From the NCBI GenBank assembly GCA_016710785.1, contig JADJUE010000010.1, forward strand, positions 92,658 through 156,657: a stretch of DNA of 64,000 nt, read 5' to 3'. How positions within the stretch are numbered: the first letter of the stretch is position 1; each line of letters opens with the position of its first letter. The DNA is from Candidatus Epilinea brevis (lineage in GTDB: Bacteria > Chloroflexota > Anaerolineae > Epilineales > Epilineaceae). This document shows, in pieces, positions 1-8,641 of the stretch. The notes beneath the pieces are model-generated. The model was not told the DNA's origin and did no database searches. It saw only the letters and a list, made by a program, of their open reading frames with translations. The position numbers and the translations under genes are program-made.

Positions 1-1
1 T

Positions 2-520
2 GCCCTGAACGGCCTGGGCGACCTGGCGCGCACCGAAGGCCGCTTGGACGAGGCCGGCACCCGCTTCGCGGACAGCCTGCGCCTGTCGCGGGAGATCGGC
101 GACCAGCGCGGCATCGCCGACGCCCTGCGCAACCTGGGCTGGCTGGCCTGCCAGGCGGGCCGCAGCGACGAGGCCTTCGTGGACCTGCACGAGGCGATGG
201 AGCGCTTTGCGGCCATGGAAGACCGCATCGGCATCGCCGAATGCCTGGTAGGCCTGGCGCAGGTGGTGGCCGCGGAGACGCCCGCCCGCGCCGCCCGCCT
301 GCTGGGCGCGGCCGAGTCGATGCGCGATGCCATCGGCGCTCCCCTGCCGACAGAGCTGCAACCGGGTGTCACCGGCACCTTGGCCCAGTTGCGCGAGGTA
401 CTGGGCGAGACGGACCTGCAAGGAGCGATGGCCGACGGCCGGGCGATGGCCGCCGGCGAAGCGGTGGGGCTGGCGCGGATGATGCTGGGAAGGCTGGCTG
501 CTTATGTCGATCGACCCTAG
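2..520 (+). CDS. TPR-repeat protein, C-terminal part (5' end outside window)
   Basis: The reading frame is open from the first bases of the window, so the start lies upstream. About 172 residues are visible. They form helical TPR-type repeats (for example ALRNLGWLACQAGRSDEA) and then a tail with RAARLLGAAESMRDAIGAPL. That tail is typical of the C-terminus of large LuxR/AfsR-like regulators or AAA-type ATPases with TPR arrays in Chloroflexota and Actinobacteria. Such proteins normally act as signal-responsive transcription regulators through TPR protein contacts. The DNA-binding or ATPase part is not visible, so the exact class is inference. The stop overlaps the next gene by 17 bases. Confidence 0.7.
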   Translation, partial: ALNGLGDLARTEGRLDEAGTRFADSLRLSREIGDQRGIADALRNLGWLACQAGRSDEAFVDLHEAMERFAAMEDRIGIAECLVGLAQVVAAETPARAARLLGAAESMRDAIGAPLPTELQPGVTGTLAQLREVLGETDLQGAMADGRAMAAGEAVGLARMMLGRLAAYVDRP

Positions 521-695
521 GGTTGGCATCGCCCTCATCGTGGTCTGCATCGTGACCTTCATCCTGGTGGAGCGCGACCGGCAGCGGCGGATCGGGCGGA
601 TGGGGCCGATGGCACCGCGGTCAGTACCGGAAGCGAAGGAAGCATCGGACCCGTCGGAATCGACGGGATCGGACGAGCCGCCCCGCGAGGCTTGA
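504..695 (+). CDS. Small single-pass membrane protein, unknown function
   Basis: A 63-residue protein whose ATG lies inside the end of the upstream TPR gene (17-base overlap), which suggests translational coupling. Residues about 8-22 (GIALIVVCIVTFILV) form one clear membrane segment. A basic stretch follows (ERDRQRRIGRM) and then an acidic, Ser/Glu-rich tail. The positive charges after the helix suggest an N-out, C-in orientation. I recognise no family. The composition looks like a real small membrane protein rather than a shadow frame, but there is no homology evidence. Confidence 0.5.
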   Translation: MSIDPRVGIALIVVCIVTFILVERDRQRRIGRMGPMAPRSVPEAKEASDPSESTGSDEPPREA

Positions 696-820
696 CGGGG
701 GCGCTCGCCCTGCCGCCCCGCCTCTGGTAAGATGCGCGCCCGGCGCGCTACGCGCAGGGCCTCTACCCGATCGACCGGTCAGCGACCTCAGGAACAATCC
801 GCGGCATCCTGGGAGGCGGC

Positions 821-2539
821 GTGAACTACGGCTTTCTCATCGACAACCGCAGCTGCATCGGCTGCCATGCCTGCAGCACGGCCTGCAAGTCGGAGAACGA
901 GGTACCCCTGGGTGTCTATCGCACCTGGGTGAAGCAGGTGGAGCACGGGGCCTTCGGCGAGGCCCGGCGCCATTTCCAGGTGACGCGCTGCAACCATTGC
1001 GCCAAGCCGCCCTGCGTGGCGATCTGCCCGGTGACGGCGATGTACAAGCGCCCCGACGGCATCGTGGAGTTCGATGGCGACGTCTGCATCGGCTGCAAGG
1101 CCTGTCTGCAGGCCTGCCCCTACGACGCGATCTACATCGACCCGGAGACGCATACGGCGGCCAAATGCCATTTCTGCGCCCACCGCACAGACCTGGGCCT
1201 GGAGCCGGCCTGCGTGGTGGTCTGCCCGACGCAGGCCATCGTGGCCGGCGACCTGGACGACCCGGACAGCCGCATCCGCCACCTCCTGGCCGAGCATCCC
1301 ACGTCGGTCCGCCGCCCGGAGCAGGGCACGGCCCCCAAGCTCTTCTACATCGATGCCCACGAGGTGACGCTGAACCCCTTGGCGGCCCCGGCGCCGGGCA
1401 ACATGGCCTTCACGAGCCTGATCGACGAGCGGGCGGGGATGCGGGTGGACCCGCGCGAGCGGGCCCGACCGGCGGCCTCCGCTGAAGCACCGGACTGGCA
1501 AAGCGCCGGCCCGATGGTCGCCGGCCTCACCCGCCTCACCTACAACGCCCAGCACAAGGCACCCTGGCATTGGCAGGTGCCAGCCTACCTGGTGACCAAG
1601 GGCATCGCCAGCGGCATGTTCATGTTCATGGCCGCCATCTGGCTCCTGGGCGTTGTTCCGTTCAACCGCCAAACTGCCCTCGTAGGCAATGGCCTGGTCC
1701 TAATCTTCCTTGCCATCACCACGGTCCTCCTGGTCGCCGACCTGGAGCGCCCCGAGCGCTTCCTGCGCATCCTCACCCGCCCGCAATGGAAGAGCTGGCT
1801 CACTCGCGGGGCCTTCATCCTGATCGGCTTCAGCCTGGTGTGCACGGCGTGGTTCGCGGTGGAGCTGGGCGCGCAGCTGGGCTGGCTGGCGGAGAGCGTA
1901 GCGGAGGCGGCGCGGGTCCCGCTGATGGCGATAGGTTTCCCGCTTGCCCTGATGACCGCGATCTACACGGCCTTCCTCTTCCAGCAATGCGAAGGGCGGG
2001 ACCTGTGGCAAAGCCGGTTGATGCCCTGGCACATGGGGGTGCAGGCGGTGATGGCGGGCGGGGCGACCCTACTGCTGCTCCAGCAACTGCAACTGCAGGG
2101 CCAGCTGCCGCCACCTTGGGGCCATCCGGTTCCTTCGATCGTCTGGTCTACGTTTTTCCTTGCAGGAGCGCTCGATCTCGCGCTTCGTTGGACGGAGGTG
2201 ACGATGCGGCACAACACCTCCAACGGTAGCCAGGCGGCATGGATCCTCCGCAACGGTCCAGAGCGGCGCCGGTGGCGAGGTTCGATGCTGATCGGCGGAT
2301 TCGCAGTGCTGGCACCGGTCACCTATGGGGCCATTGCTCTGAAGTGGTATTACGGACAGCGAGCGAGCCTCGGAGACCACTTCGACCTAGTAGCCTCCAC
2401 GAAGCTGGATACCCAACTCGGCACGCTCATGTCGACCTGGCTGTCTCTCTTGAGTTTGGCGGCGATCCTCGCCCTCGTCGGCCTCTTCCTCTACGAGTCC
2501 GCCATTATCAAGGCGGGGCAGGACGTTCCGAACGCCTAG
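821..2539 (+). CDS. Fused 4Fe-4S ferredoxin (DmsB/NrfC-like) and NrfD/PsrC membrane anchor
   Basis: A 572-residue fusion starting at GTG with GGGAGG just upstream. The N-terminal 185 or so residues carry sixteen cysteines in four clusters (C12/15/18/22, C57/60/65/69, C89/92/95/99, C116/119/131/135), the pattern of the four-[4Fe-4S] electron-transfer subunits of molybdopterin oxidoreductases. From about residue 245 the protein becomes polytopic and matches the NrfD/PsrC/DmsC quinone-interacting anchor (PAYLVTKGIASGMFMFM, then LLVADLERPERFLRIL). The two subunits are normally separate; the fusion would carry electrons between a catalytic subunit and the quinone pool in one chain. No molybdopterin catalytic gene is adjacent, so the partner is unknown. 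The NrfD half has a decayed second copy just downstream. Confidence 0.85.
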   Translation: MNYGFLIDNRSCIGCHACSTACKSENEVPLGVYRTWVKQVEHGAFGEARRHFQVTRCNHCAKPPCVAICPVTAMYKRPDGIVEFDGDVCIGCKACLQACPYDAIYIDPETHTAAKCHFCAHRTDLGLEPACVVVCPTQAIVAGDLDDPDSRIRHLLAEHPTSVRRPEQGTAPKLFYIDAHEVTLNPLAAPAPGNMAFTSLIDERAGMRVDPRERARPAASAEAPDWQSAGPMVAGLTRLTYNAQHKAPWHWQVPAYLVTKGIASGMFMFMAAIWLLGVVPFNRQTALVGNGLVLIFLAITTVLLVADLERPERFLRILTRPQWKSWLTRGAFILIGFSLVCTAWFAVELGAQLGWLAESVAEAARVPLMAIGFPLALMTAIYTAFLFQQCEGRDLWQSRLMPWHMGVQAVMAGGATLLLLQQLQLQGQLPPPWGHPVPSIVWSTFFLAGALDLALRWTEVTMRHNTSNGSQAAWILRNGPERRRWRGSMLIGGFAVLAPVTYGAIALKWYYGQRASLGDHFDLVASTKLDTQLGTLMSTWLSLLSLAAILALVGLFLYESAIIKAGQDVPNA

Positions 2540-2609
2540 CGCTAAGTAGCCGACTGGATTGGCCATATGCCTGATCTGACATGTCGTTGTTCAGAGTAAG
2601 GGATGAAAA

Positions 2610-2921
2610 GTGGGTAAAGCCGAACGATTTCGCGCGGAGGCCGACGGCTGGTCCGTCGGCAATGCGGACGAGTTCCTGGGACTCTCTGCCGACGAATCCA
2701 CCTACATTGAAGTCAAGTTGGCGCTGGCCGGTCTGCTGGTTGAACGCCGCAAGGCCGCGTCACTGACTCAATCCGTTTTGGCTCGGCAGGTCAAGACCAG
2801 CCAGTCGCGGTTGGCCAAGATGGAACATGCCGACACGACGGTGTCGGTCGATCTCCTCGTCCGCACCCTGCTGTCCACAGGAGCGTCGTGGCAGGACATC
2901 GCGCGCGTGATCGCGGCGTGA
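2610..2921 (+). CDS. XRE-family helix-turn-helix regulator (orphan antitoxin-like)
   Basis: A 103-residue protein starting at GTG with AAGGGA about 7 bases upstream. Residues about 40-85 form an XRE/Cro-type helix-turn-helix (LVERRKAASLTQSVLARQV, then SQSRLAKMEHADTTVSVDLL). This layout is common in HigA-like antitoxins and small autoregulators. No toxin gene is beside it; it sits between the intact ferredoxin-NrfD gene and the decayed NrfD copy. Its stop overlaps the GTG of that copy (GTGA at 2918-2921). It may have arrived with the rearrangement that produced the duplication. Confidence 0.75.
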   Translation: MGKAERFRAEADGWSVGNADEFLGLSADESTYIEVKLALAGLLVERRKAASLTQSVLARQVKTSQSRLAKMEHADTTVSVDLLVRTLLSTGASWQDIARVIAA

Positions 2922-3888
2922 CCGCCTTGACCGAGCCTTCGGCAGGCAGCGTCGCATCGAGTTTGCGCTCGACGACGGCGGGATGGAGGTTGCCGGCCTA
3001 CCTGGTGACCAAGGCGATCGCCAGCGGGATGTTCATGCTCATGGCCGCGACTTGGATCCTGGGTCTGGCGCCCTTCGACCGCCGCACAGCCCTCGTCGGC
3101 AACGGCGTCGCCCTGGTCTTCCTGGCGATCACCACGGTCCTGCTGGTCGCCGACCTGGAGCGCCCGGAGCGCTTCCTGCGCATCCTCACCCGCCCGCAAT
3201 GGAAGAGCTGGCTCACGCGCGGGGCCTTCATCCTGATCGGCTTCAGTCTGGTGTGCACGGCCTGGTTCGCGCTGGAACTGGGCGCGCGGCTAGGCTGGGT
3301 GCCGGAGGGAGTGGCGGAGGCGGCGCGGGTCCCGTTGATGCTGCTGGGCTTCCCGCTGGCCTTGCTCACCGCGATCTACACGGCCTTCCTCTTCCAACAA
3401 TGCGAAGGGCGGGACCTGTGGCAGAGCCGGCTGATGCCCTGGCACATGGGGGTGCAGGCGGTGATGGCGGGCGGCCCTGGGGGCGGCCCTACTGCTGTTC
3501 CAGCTGCATCTACCCGCTTGGAGCCATCTGGGACTCTTGGTCGTCTGGTCTACGTTCTCCCTGGCAGGAGCGCTATCTGGTGCTGTTACCCCGATGCGGC
3601 ACAACACCTCTAACGGGGCCAGGCGGCATGGTTCCTCCGCAACGGTCCAGAGCGGCTCCGGAGCTCGATGCTGATCCGGGGATTCGCAGTGTTGGCACCG
3701 GTGACGTGGCGCCATTGCTCTGAACGGTCATGGAGCTCGGAGACTCCGTCGACCCGGAACCCTCGCAGATCCCCAATCGGCGCTCGTTCTGAACTGGTTG
3801 TCCTCTGGCCATTGGGGCTCTCCTCGTCGGACTCTTCCTCTACGAATCCGCCATCATCAAGGCGGGCCAGGACGTGCCGAACGCCTAG
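2918..3888 (+). pseudogene. Decayed tandem copy of the NrfD membrane domain
   Basis: From about 2984 this region repeats the upstream fusion gene from about 1573, with long near-identical runs (for example the stretch encoding LERPERFLRILTRPQWKSW). It lacks the ferredoxin half. The frame opens at GTG 2918 and stays intact to about 3475. Beyond that the homology jumps between frames: MLIRGFAVLAPVT reappears at 3668, and the copy of the parental C-terminus AGQDVPNA ends at 3888. Length and frames are incompatible with a functional NrfD. The truncated 2918-3613 product would retain about half the membrane helices. Confidence 0.8.
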
Positions 3889-4513
3889 GGGCGAGCCGTG
3901 GGGGGCAACAGCTGGCGCTTTCCCCCAACGCAAACCGAGGCGCAAGTCCGTTGGTCATTTCTGCCGTAGCATTCGCCCCTGCCCTAGGCATTCATGATGG
4001 GGTAGACAGACCTTATGTGAATGGCGCGACCTGGAGAGTCTGCCAACGAAAGCCCGCGTCGCCCGGGGCACCTCATCGGCCTCTCCCTCTGGGGACGAGA
4101 ATGAAGCCGCATGGGCCATGACATCTGCAATGGTTCCGCTGTCCCGGAGGGACATCCCGATGGACGAGCCCGGGGCTGCTTTGCCCCCGGGCGATCGCGG
4201 CGGCGCGCTCTCATTGGGAGACTCTCGACCATCGCGCATCCTACCCTGATCCGTCTCCCACGATGCCCTGAGCCGCATCGGCTGTTACCTCGACATTCCA
4301 CCCGACGAGCCTCGAACTACTCCGTGAAACCCTTAAGCGAATATTGAATTTTCGCTTAAGGGACTTTGCTCAATTCGCTTAAGCGACTTTTCTCCATTCC
4401 CTAAAGCGAATATCGTCCCACTCCCAGGCGATCGTCCCAATTGTCCCTGGTCTTCAGGCTCCGCGAACCCTGGGACGCGCCGGACGCAGCGGTACCTCTG
4501 CCTCCGCTGGACG
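3889..4513. other. Intergenic region without a recognisable gene
   Basis: This 625-base stretch lies between the decayed NrfD copy and the 3' end of the beta-lactamase-fold gene. Short open frames exist but none has family-like composition or a convincing ribosome site. The only clear structure is the palindrome cluster at 4330-4410, listed separately. Confidence 0.5.
4330..4410. repeat. Cluster of CTTAAGCGAA-type inverted repeats
   Basis: Bases 4330-4341 (CCCTTAAGCGAA) and 4351-4362 (TTCGCTTAAGGG) form a perfect 12-bp inverted repeat around a 9-base AT-rich spacer. A perfect 12-bp palindrome TCGCTTAAGCGA follows at 4375-4386, and a near copy CCCTAAAGCGAA at 4399-4410. The elements are notably AT-rich against their surroundings. 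No T-run follows the stem, so a rho-independent terminator is unlikely. Repeated palindromic half-sites at near-regular spacing look like operators of a DNA-binding protein, but no cognate regulator is adjacent. Confidence 0.6.
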
Positions 4514-6199
4514 TCACCCCGCCCGAACCCCCGGAAGGTAGATACGGATCCGGTCCACCTCCGGAGTCCTTGTTGCCGCCGGAACTGTCGACGGAGATGG
4601 CCCGGCAGTCGGCGCCTCCGTCGGCATCCCCGCCATCGGCCCCGCCCGCAGCACGAACTGCCGGTGCCGCATCCACACCACGCCCGGCTCCACCGGATCG
4701 GCGATGAACGTGACCACCGTGTCGACGGCACCGTTGCCGTCCAGGTCCACCTGGAAGCCGCCCGGGCCCTGGTCGCGGGCCAGACCGCAGTCCTGGGCCA
4801 TGGCGGTGCTGGCATGGCTTCCGTCGGCGCGGACGACCTCGAGGAACAGCTTGCCGTCGGTCGTCGTCACGTCGAAGCGCATCGGCGTTCCGACATAGGA
4901 ATGACCCTCGTAATGCCCGACGATTCCGGGCCAGCGGTCGCGCCGCTGCGGGCAGCTGCCGCCGAGCGGCGGGGCGCTGGCGGGGGCCAGCCAGGCGTCG
5001 ATGGCGCAGGTGGCCGAGCCGTAGAGCGCGCCGAAACCATTGGTCAGGGTCACCACGGCAAAGCGGCGCTCGGGCACCCAGTCCACGGTGGCCATCCAGC
5101 CCCAGGCGCTGCCCGGATGGCGGTTGAGCGCCAGGCTCTGGTAGCGCTCGGCGAAGACCCCGAAGCCATAGTACTGGTCCGCGCGCTGGTCAACAGAGAC
5201 CAGGGGCGCGGTCATCAGCCGCGCTGAGGCCGGCGAGAGCAGGGCGCCGCCGTCGTCCATCAGCAAGGTGGCGAAGCGCAGCATGTCCTTGACCGTGCTG
5301 TGGGCGTAGCCCGTAGGATGACGGGCCCAGTTGTCCTGGTCGCTGGGCTTCCAGATGTCCAGGCCACCGTGGAAGATGTCGTTCCAATGCCCGTAGGCGA
5401 AGTTGCCGCGCGCCTCCACCTCCGAGGCCACCATGGTCGTGTCCAGCATGCCGGCCGGCTCAAAGACCTCGCGCTGCATGTAGCGCTGATAGCTCAGCCC
5501 GCTGACCCGTTCGATGATCTGGCCGGCATACATGTAGTTCGCGCTGGAATAGTTCCAGAAGCGTCCCGGCGGGTTGTGCGGCAGGGTCCCGCCCTGGGCC
5601 AGCACCCAGCGGCGCATGGCCGTTTCGTCCGGCTTGCCATATAGGTCGGCCTCGCCCGTCACCGAGTTGTCCGGCAGGCCGCTGGTATGCTGCAGCAGGT
5701 CGCGGACCGTCACCCGGTCCTCGGCGCCGGCCGCGGCGAAGCGCAGGTCCGGCAGATAGCGCGAGATCGGGGCGTCCAGGTCCACCAGCCCCTTGTCCAC
5801 CAGGCGCAACATGCCCGCGGCCGTCAGCATCTTCGTGGACGAGCCGATGCGAAACTGGGTGTCGGCGTCCACCGCGTCCCCGCTATCCTTGCGCTTCAGT
5901 CCGAAGCCCTCCGCCATGACGAGCCGCCCATTCATCGCCACACCCGCCGCTGCGCCGATGATCCGGCTGCCCATCTCCGTCCGCACGCAGCCGCGGAAGG
6001 TGGCGGCGGGGTCCTGGGAGGGGCGATTCGGAGCATCCGCGGCCCTACCAGCTACTGATGACGGCCTCCCTGCAGCTGCCGGTCCCAAGTCCAGCCGGCC
6101 GGCAAGGCCGGCGGCCGCAAGGCCAAGCCCTCCTGCCGAAGCAAGCCCTATCCAGAAACGAACTCGATTGCCACGCTTCGTCAACCTGTTGTTGGTCAT
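4514..6199 (-). CDS. Exported serine hydrolase of the beta-lactamase/class C PBP fold
   Basis: 561 residues from the ATG at 6199, which has GGAGAG upstream; the frame extends further upstream but without family-like sequence. An N-terminal hydrophobic segment (about residues 14-33) looks like a signal or anchor. Catalytic motifs of the family are present: S120-S-T-K123 (SxxK), Y217-S-S219 (Tyr motif with Ser where Asn is usual) and H361-P-G363 (KTG-like). Members act as peptidases, esterases or beta-lactamases on peptidoglycan-like or ester substrates; the substrate here cannot be told. A Thr/Pro-rich linker follows, then a C-terminal RIRIYLPGV motif shared in type with other exported proteins in this window. 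It is divergent from the phosphodiesterase gene. Confidence 0.85.
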   Translation of the reverse strand: MTNNRLTKRGNRVRFWIGLASAGGLGLAAAGLAGRLDLGPAAAGRPSSVAGRAADAPNRPSQDPAATFRGCVRTEMGSRIIGAAAGVAMNGRLVMAEGFGLKRKDSGDAVDADTQFRIGSSTKMLTAAGMLRLVDKGLVDLDAPISRYLPDLRFAAAGAEDRVTVRDLLQHTSGLPDNSVTGEADLYGKPDETAMRRWVLAQGGTLPHNPPGRFWNYSSANYMYAGQIIERVSGLSYQRYMQREVFEPAGMLDTTMVASEVEARGNFAYGHWNDIFHGGLDIWKPSDQDNWARHPTGYAHSTVKDMLRFATLLMDDGGALLSPASARLMTAPLVSVDQRADQYYGFGVFAERYQSLALNRHPGSAWGWMATVDWVPERRFAVVTLTNGFGALYGSATCAIDAWLAPASAPPLGGSCPQRRDRWPGIVGHYEGHSYVGTPMRFDVTTTDGKLFLEVVRADGSHASTAMAQDCGLARDQGPGGFQVDLDGNGAVDTVVTFIADPVEPGVVWMRHRQFVLRAGPMAGMPTEAPTAGPSPSTVPAATRTPEVDRIRIYLPGVRAG

Positions 6200-6225
6200 G
6201 CTCTCTCCAGACCGATCGCGGCCTC

Positions 6226-6234
6226 TGCTATGAT
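6226..6234 (+). promoter_or_regulatory. Extended -10 promoter element before the phosphodiesterase-like gene
   Basis: TGCTATGAT fits an extended -10 box (TGn plus TATGAT, 5 of 6 to consensus). It lies about 80 bases before the ATG at 6315 in the divergent spacer with the beta-lactamase-fold gene. No good -35 is visible, which is tolerated with an extended -10. Confidence 0.45.
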
Positions 6235-6314
6235 GCGTTCGTCCTACCTCGCGTCGTGCCCTGCGTCCCAGCGGACGCTCATCCTGCGCCGAAAGTCCGG
6301 CCACGTCAACACCC

Positions 6315-7445
6315 ATGCCCACCCTCATCCTCTTCATCGACGCCCTGCCCTTCGACGACCTGGCACGCCTGCCCCGCCTGGCCGCCTGGCCCGCCACGGC
6401 GCGCCTCAAGCCCGGCTTCGGCTACTCCATCAACCTGCATGGCGAGCTCTTTGCCGGCAAGACGCCGGATCAACTGGGCTTCTTCGGTGAATGGGCCCTG
6501 GACGGCAGCCGCGCACCCGGGCGGCGTTACCGGCGCATCCTGCCCTTGTTGGACCGGGTCCTCCGGCCTTATGTCCTGAACCGCGGCCTGCAGAGCCTCC
6601 TGACCCGGCGCTACCGGCCCGGGCGCATCATGCCCAACCTGCCGCTCGGCTGGCTGGCCGACTACTCCCTGATCGGCGAGAAGGTTGACAGCCCACGCTT
6701 CCCCGCGCCCACGGTCTTCAGCCGCCATCCCCAGCTGCTGCGGGTGCCGACCACCGGGCTGGCCAAGGGCAGCCGCGACGCCGCGGTCACCGAGCGCGCC
6801 GCGCAGGCCATCGCCGGCGGGGCCGACTGCCTCTATGTGCCCCTGATCGACCTCGATGGTATCGGGCACAGCCACCGCCGTTCCGGTCCCCAGTGGGCCG
6901 AGCACCTAGGGCACCTCGACGAATGGGTCGATCTGCTTGCCGATGGCTTCCTGGCCCGGCATCCCGACGGCCAGGTGTACGCCCTCAGCGATCATGGCAT
7001 GGCCGACGTGCATGGCGCGGTGAAGCTGGAGCTGGAGGCCGTGGCCGGGCGGCCCGGCGCCGGCCGCTACCATTACTTCAGCGACTCCACTCTGCTTCGC
7101 GTCTGGGTGCATGACCAGACCCTGGGGCCCGCCATCGCCGGCTACCTGCAGGAGGCGCAGGTCGGCCGCCTGATCGACCACGACGAGCGCCGGGCCTGGG
7201 GCATCAGCGACGAGCGCTTCGGCGACTTCATCGCCGTGCTGGACGAGGGCCTCTGCTTCAAGCCCAGCACCTTCGCCCGCAACATCCCGGCCGCGATGCA
7301 TGGCTACCATCCCGATGTGTCCAGCCAGCACGCGGTGCTCGCCGCCTGCGGCGCCGGGATCGGCGCGGACAGCCTGGCGGGCGTCGAGCGGACCCTGCAC
7401 GTGCACGCCGTGCTGGAGCGAGCCCTCAGCCGACCGGCGGCCTGA
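6315..7445 (+). CDS. Alkaline phosphatase-superfamily phosphodiesterase/nucleotide pyrophosphatase-like protein
   Basis: 376 residues with the metal-site layout of the alkaline phosphatase superfamily: an early Asp in LILFIDALPFDD (D9), a second site in LIDLDGIGHSH, a third in ALSDHGMAD, and a late His in MHGYHPD. Such enzymes hydrolyse phosphate mono- or diesters at two metal ions. There is no signal peptide, so a cytoplasmic role is likely. The downstream neighbour is a GT4 glycosyltransferase, which hints at glycan or lipid-linked sugar metabolism, but the substrate is unknown. The position of the nucleophilic Thr/Ser is uncertain by eye (possibly within the INLHGELFAGKTP stretch). Confidence 0.75.
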   Translation: MPTLILFIDALPFDDLARLPRLAAWPATARLKPGFGYSINLHGELFAGKTPDQLGFFGEWALDGSRAPGRRYRRILPLLDRVLRPYVLNRGLQSLLTRRYRPGRIMPNLPLGWLADYSLIGEKVDSPRFPAPTVFSRHPQLLRVPTTGLAKGSRDAAVTERAAQAIAGGADCLYVPLIDLDGIGHSHRRSGPQWAEHLGHLDEWVDLLADGFLARHPDGQVYALSDHGMADVHGAVKLELEAVAGRPGAGRYHYFSDSTLLRVWVHDQTLGPAIAGYLQEAQVGRLIDHDERRAWGISDERFGDFIAVLDEGLCFKPSTFARNIPAAMHGYHPDVSSQHAVLAACGAGIGADSLAGVERTLHVHAVLERALSRPAA

Positions 7446-7475
7446 AGCGCCCGCCACCATGAAGCGACCCCGGCC

Positions 7476-8597
7476 TTGAAGTCCCCCCGCACCGCGCTCT
7501 TCGTCGACCACGCCGCCGCCCTGGGCGGCGCCGAGATCAGCCTCCTCACCCTGATGGCCGCCCTGGATCGCGATCGCTGGCGGCCGGTCCTGGCCACCGT
7601 GCCCGGTCGCCTGGCCGCCGAGGCCGAGCGGCTGGCGATCCCGGTCGCCTTCCTGCCCCTCGCCCGCCTGCAGGCCGACGGCGCTTCTCGCGCCGCTCAC
7701 GCCCCCCGCGCCCTCTGGCGCCTGGCACGCGGCGCCTGGTCGCTCGCCCGCCTGGCCCGCGCCGAGCGCGCCGACCTGCTGCAGGCCAACGTCCTGCGCG
7801 CGGCGATCTACACCCTACCGGCGGCCCGCCTGGCGGGCAAGCCCTGGGTCTGGCATGTGCGGGACATCCTCGGGTCGACCACGAGCAGCCGGCTCCTCTG
7901 CCGTGAGGCCGCGGCCGTCATCGCCATCAGCCGCGCCGTGGCCGCCGCCCTGCCCTGTGCCGCGCGGGCGCAGGTCATCCCCAACCCCGTCACCGTCACG
8001 GCTTCAACCGGCGTGGACCGGCGGTCCTTAGGCCTGCCAGACGGTCAGCTCGTGGCCTCCGTCGGGCGCCTCCGGCCCTGGAAGGGGCATCACCGCTTCG
8101 TGGAGATGGCCGCCCAGGTAGAAGCGCCGGACGCCCGCTTCCTGATCATCGGCGGACGGGATCTAGGCGAGGACCGCGAAGACCTGGCCTACGGCGAGTC
8201 GCTGCGCCGCCAGGCCGACGCCCTGGGCCTCGGCGACCGCCTGACCCTCCTCGGCGACCGCGGCGACCTGGCTGAGATCTGGCCCCATCTCTCGGTCCTG
8301 GTGCATGCCGCCGACGCCGAACCCTTCGGCCGCGTGCTGGCCGAAGCCCAGCTGGCGGGCGTCCCCGTGGTGGCCTTCGCCGACGGCGGTGTGCCGGAGG
8401 TGGTCCAGGACCAGGTCACCGGAATCCTCACCCCCGCGGGCGACAGCCAGGCGCTGGCCGACGCGGTCGCCCGGCTGCTGGCCGATGCACAGCTGGCCGG
8501 GCGCCTCGGCGCCGCCGGTCGCCGCCTGGCGTCCGAACGCTTCGACCCCGCGGCGCATGCGCGGGCGGTGGAGCGGGTCTTCGACCACGTGACCTGA
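7476..8597 (+). CDS. GT4-type glycosyltransferase
   Basis: 373 residues starting at TTG; the ATG at 7459 leads only to an early stop in another frame. The N-terminus has the GT-B pattern (FVDHAAALGGAEISLLTLM), and the C-terminal Rossmann half contains LVASVGRLRPWKGH and the EX7E motif at E282/E290 (EPFGRVLAEA), then FADGGVPEVV. Retaining GT4 enzymes transfer sugars from nucleotide donors in cell-surface glycan synthesis. It follows the phosphodiesterase-like gene by 30 bases, so the two may be co-transcribed. Donor and acceptor cannot be told. The TTG start is the least certain part. Confidence 0.85.
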   Translation: MKSPRTALFVDHAAALGGAEISLLTLMAALDRDRWRPVLATVPGRLAAEAERLAIPVAFLPLARLQADGASRAAHAPRALWRLARGAWSLARLARAERADLLQANVLRAAIYTLPAARLAGKPWVWHVRDILGSTTSSRLLCREAAAVIAISRAVAAALPCAARAQVIPNPVTVTASTGVDRRSLGLPDGQLVASVGRLRPWKGHHRFVEMAAQVEAPDARFLIIGGRDLGEDREDLAYGESLRRQADALGLGDRLTLLGDRGDLAEIWPHLSVLVHAADAEPFGRVLAEAQLAGVPVVAFADGGVPEVVQDQVTGILTPAGDSQALADAVARLLADAQLAGRLGAAGRRLASERFDPAAHARAVERVFDHVT

Positions 8598-8641
8598 CCG
8601 CGACCGACCGCTGTTCTACACCGGCGCCTTGGGGCGAGGCG

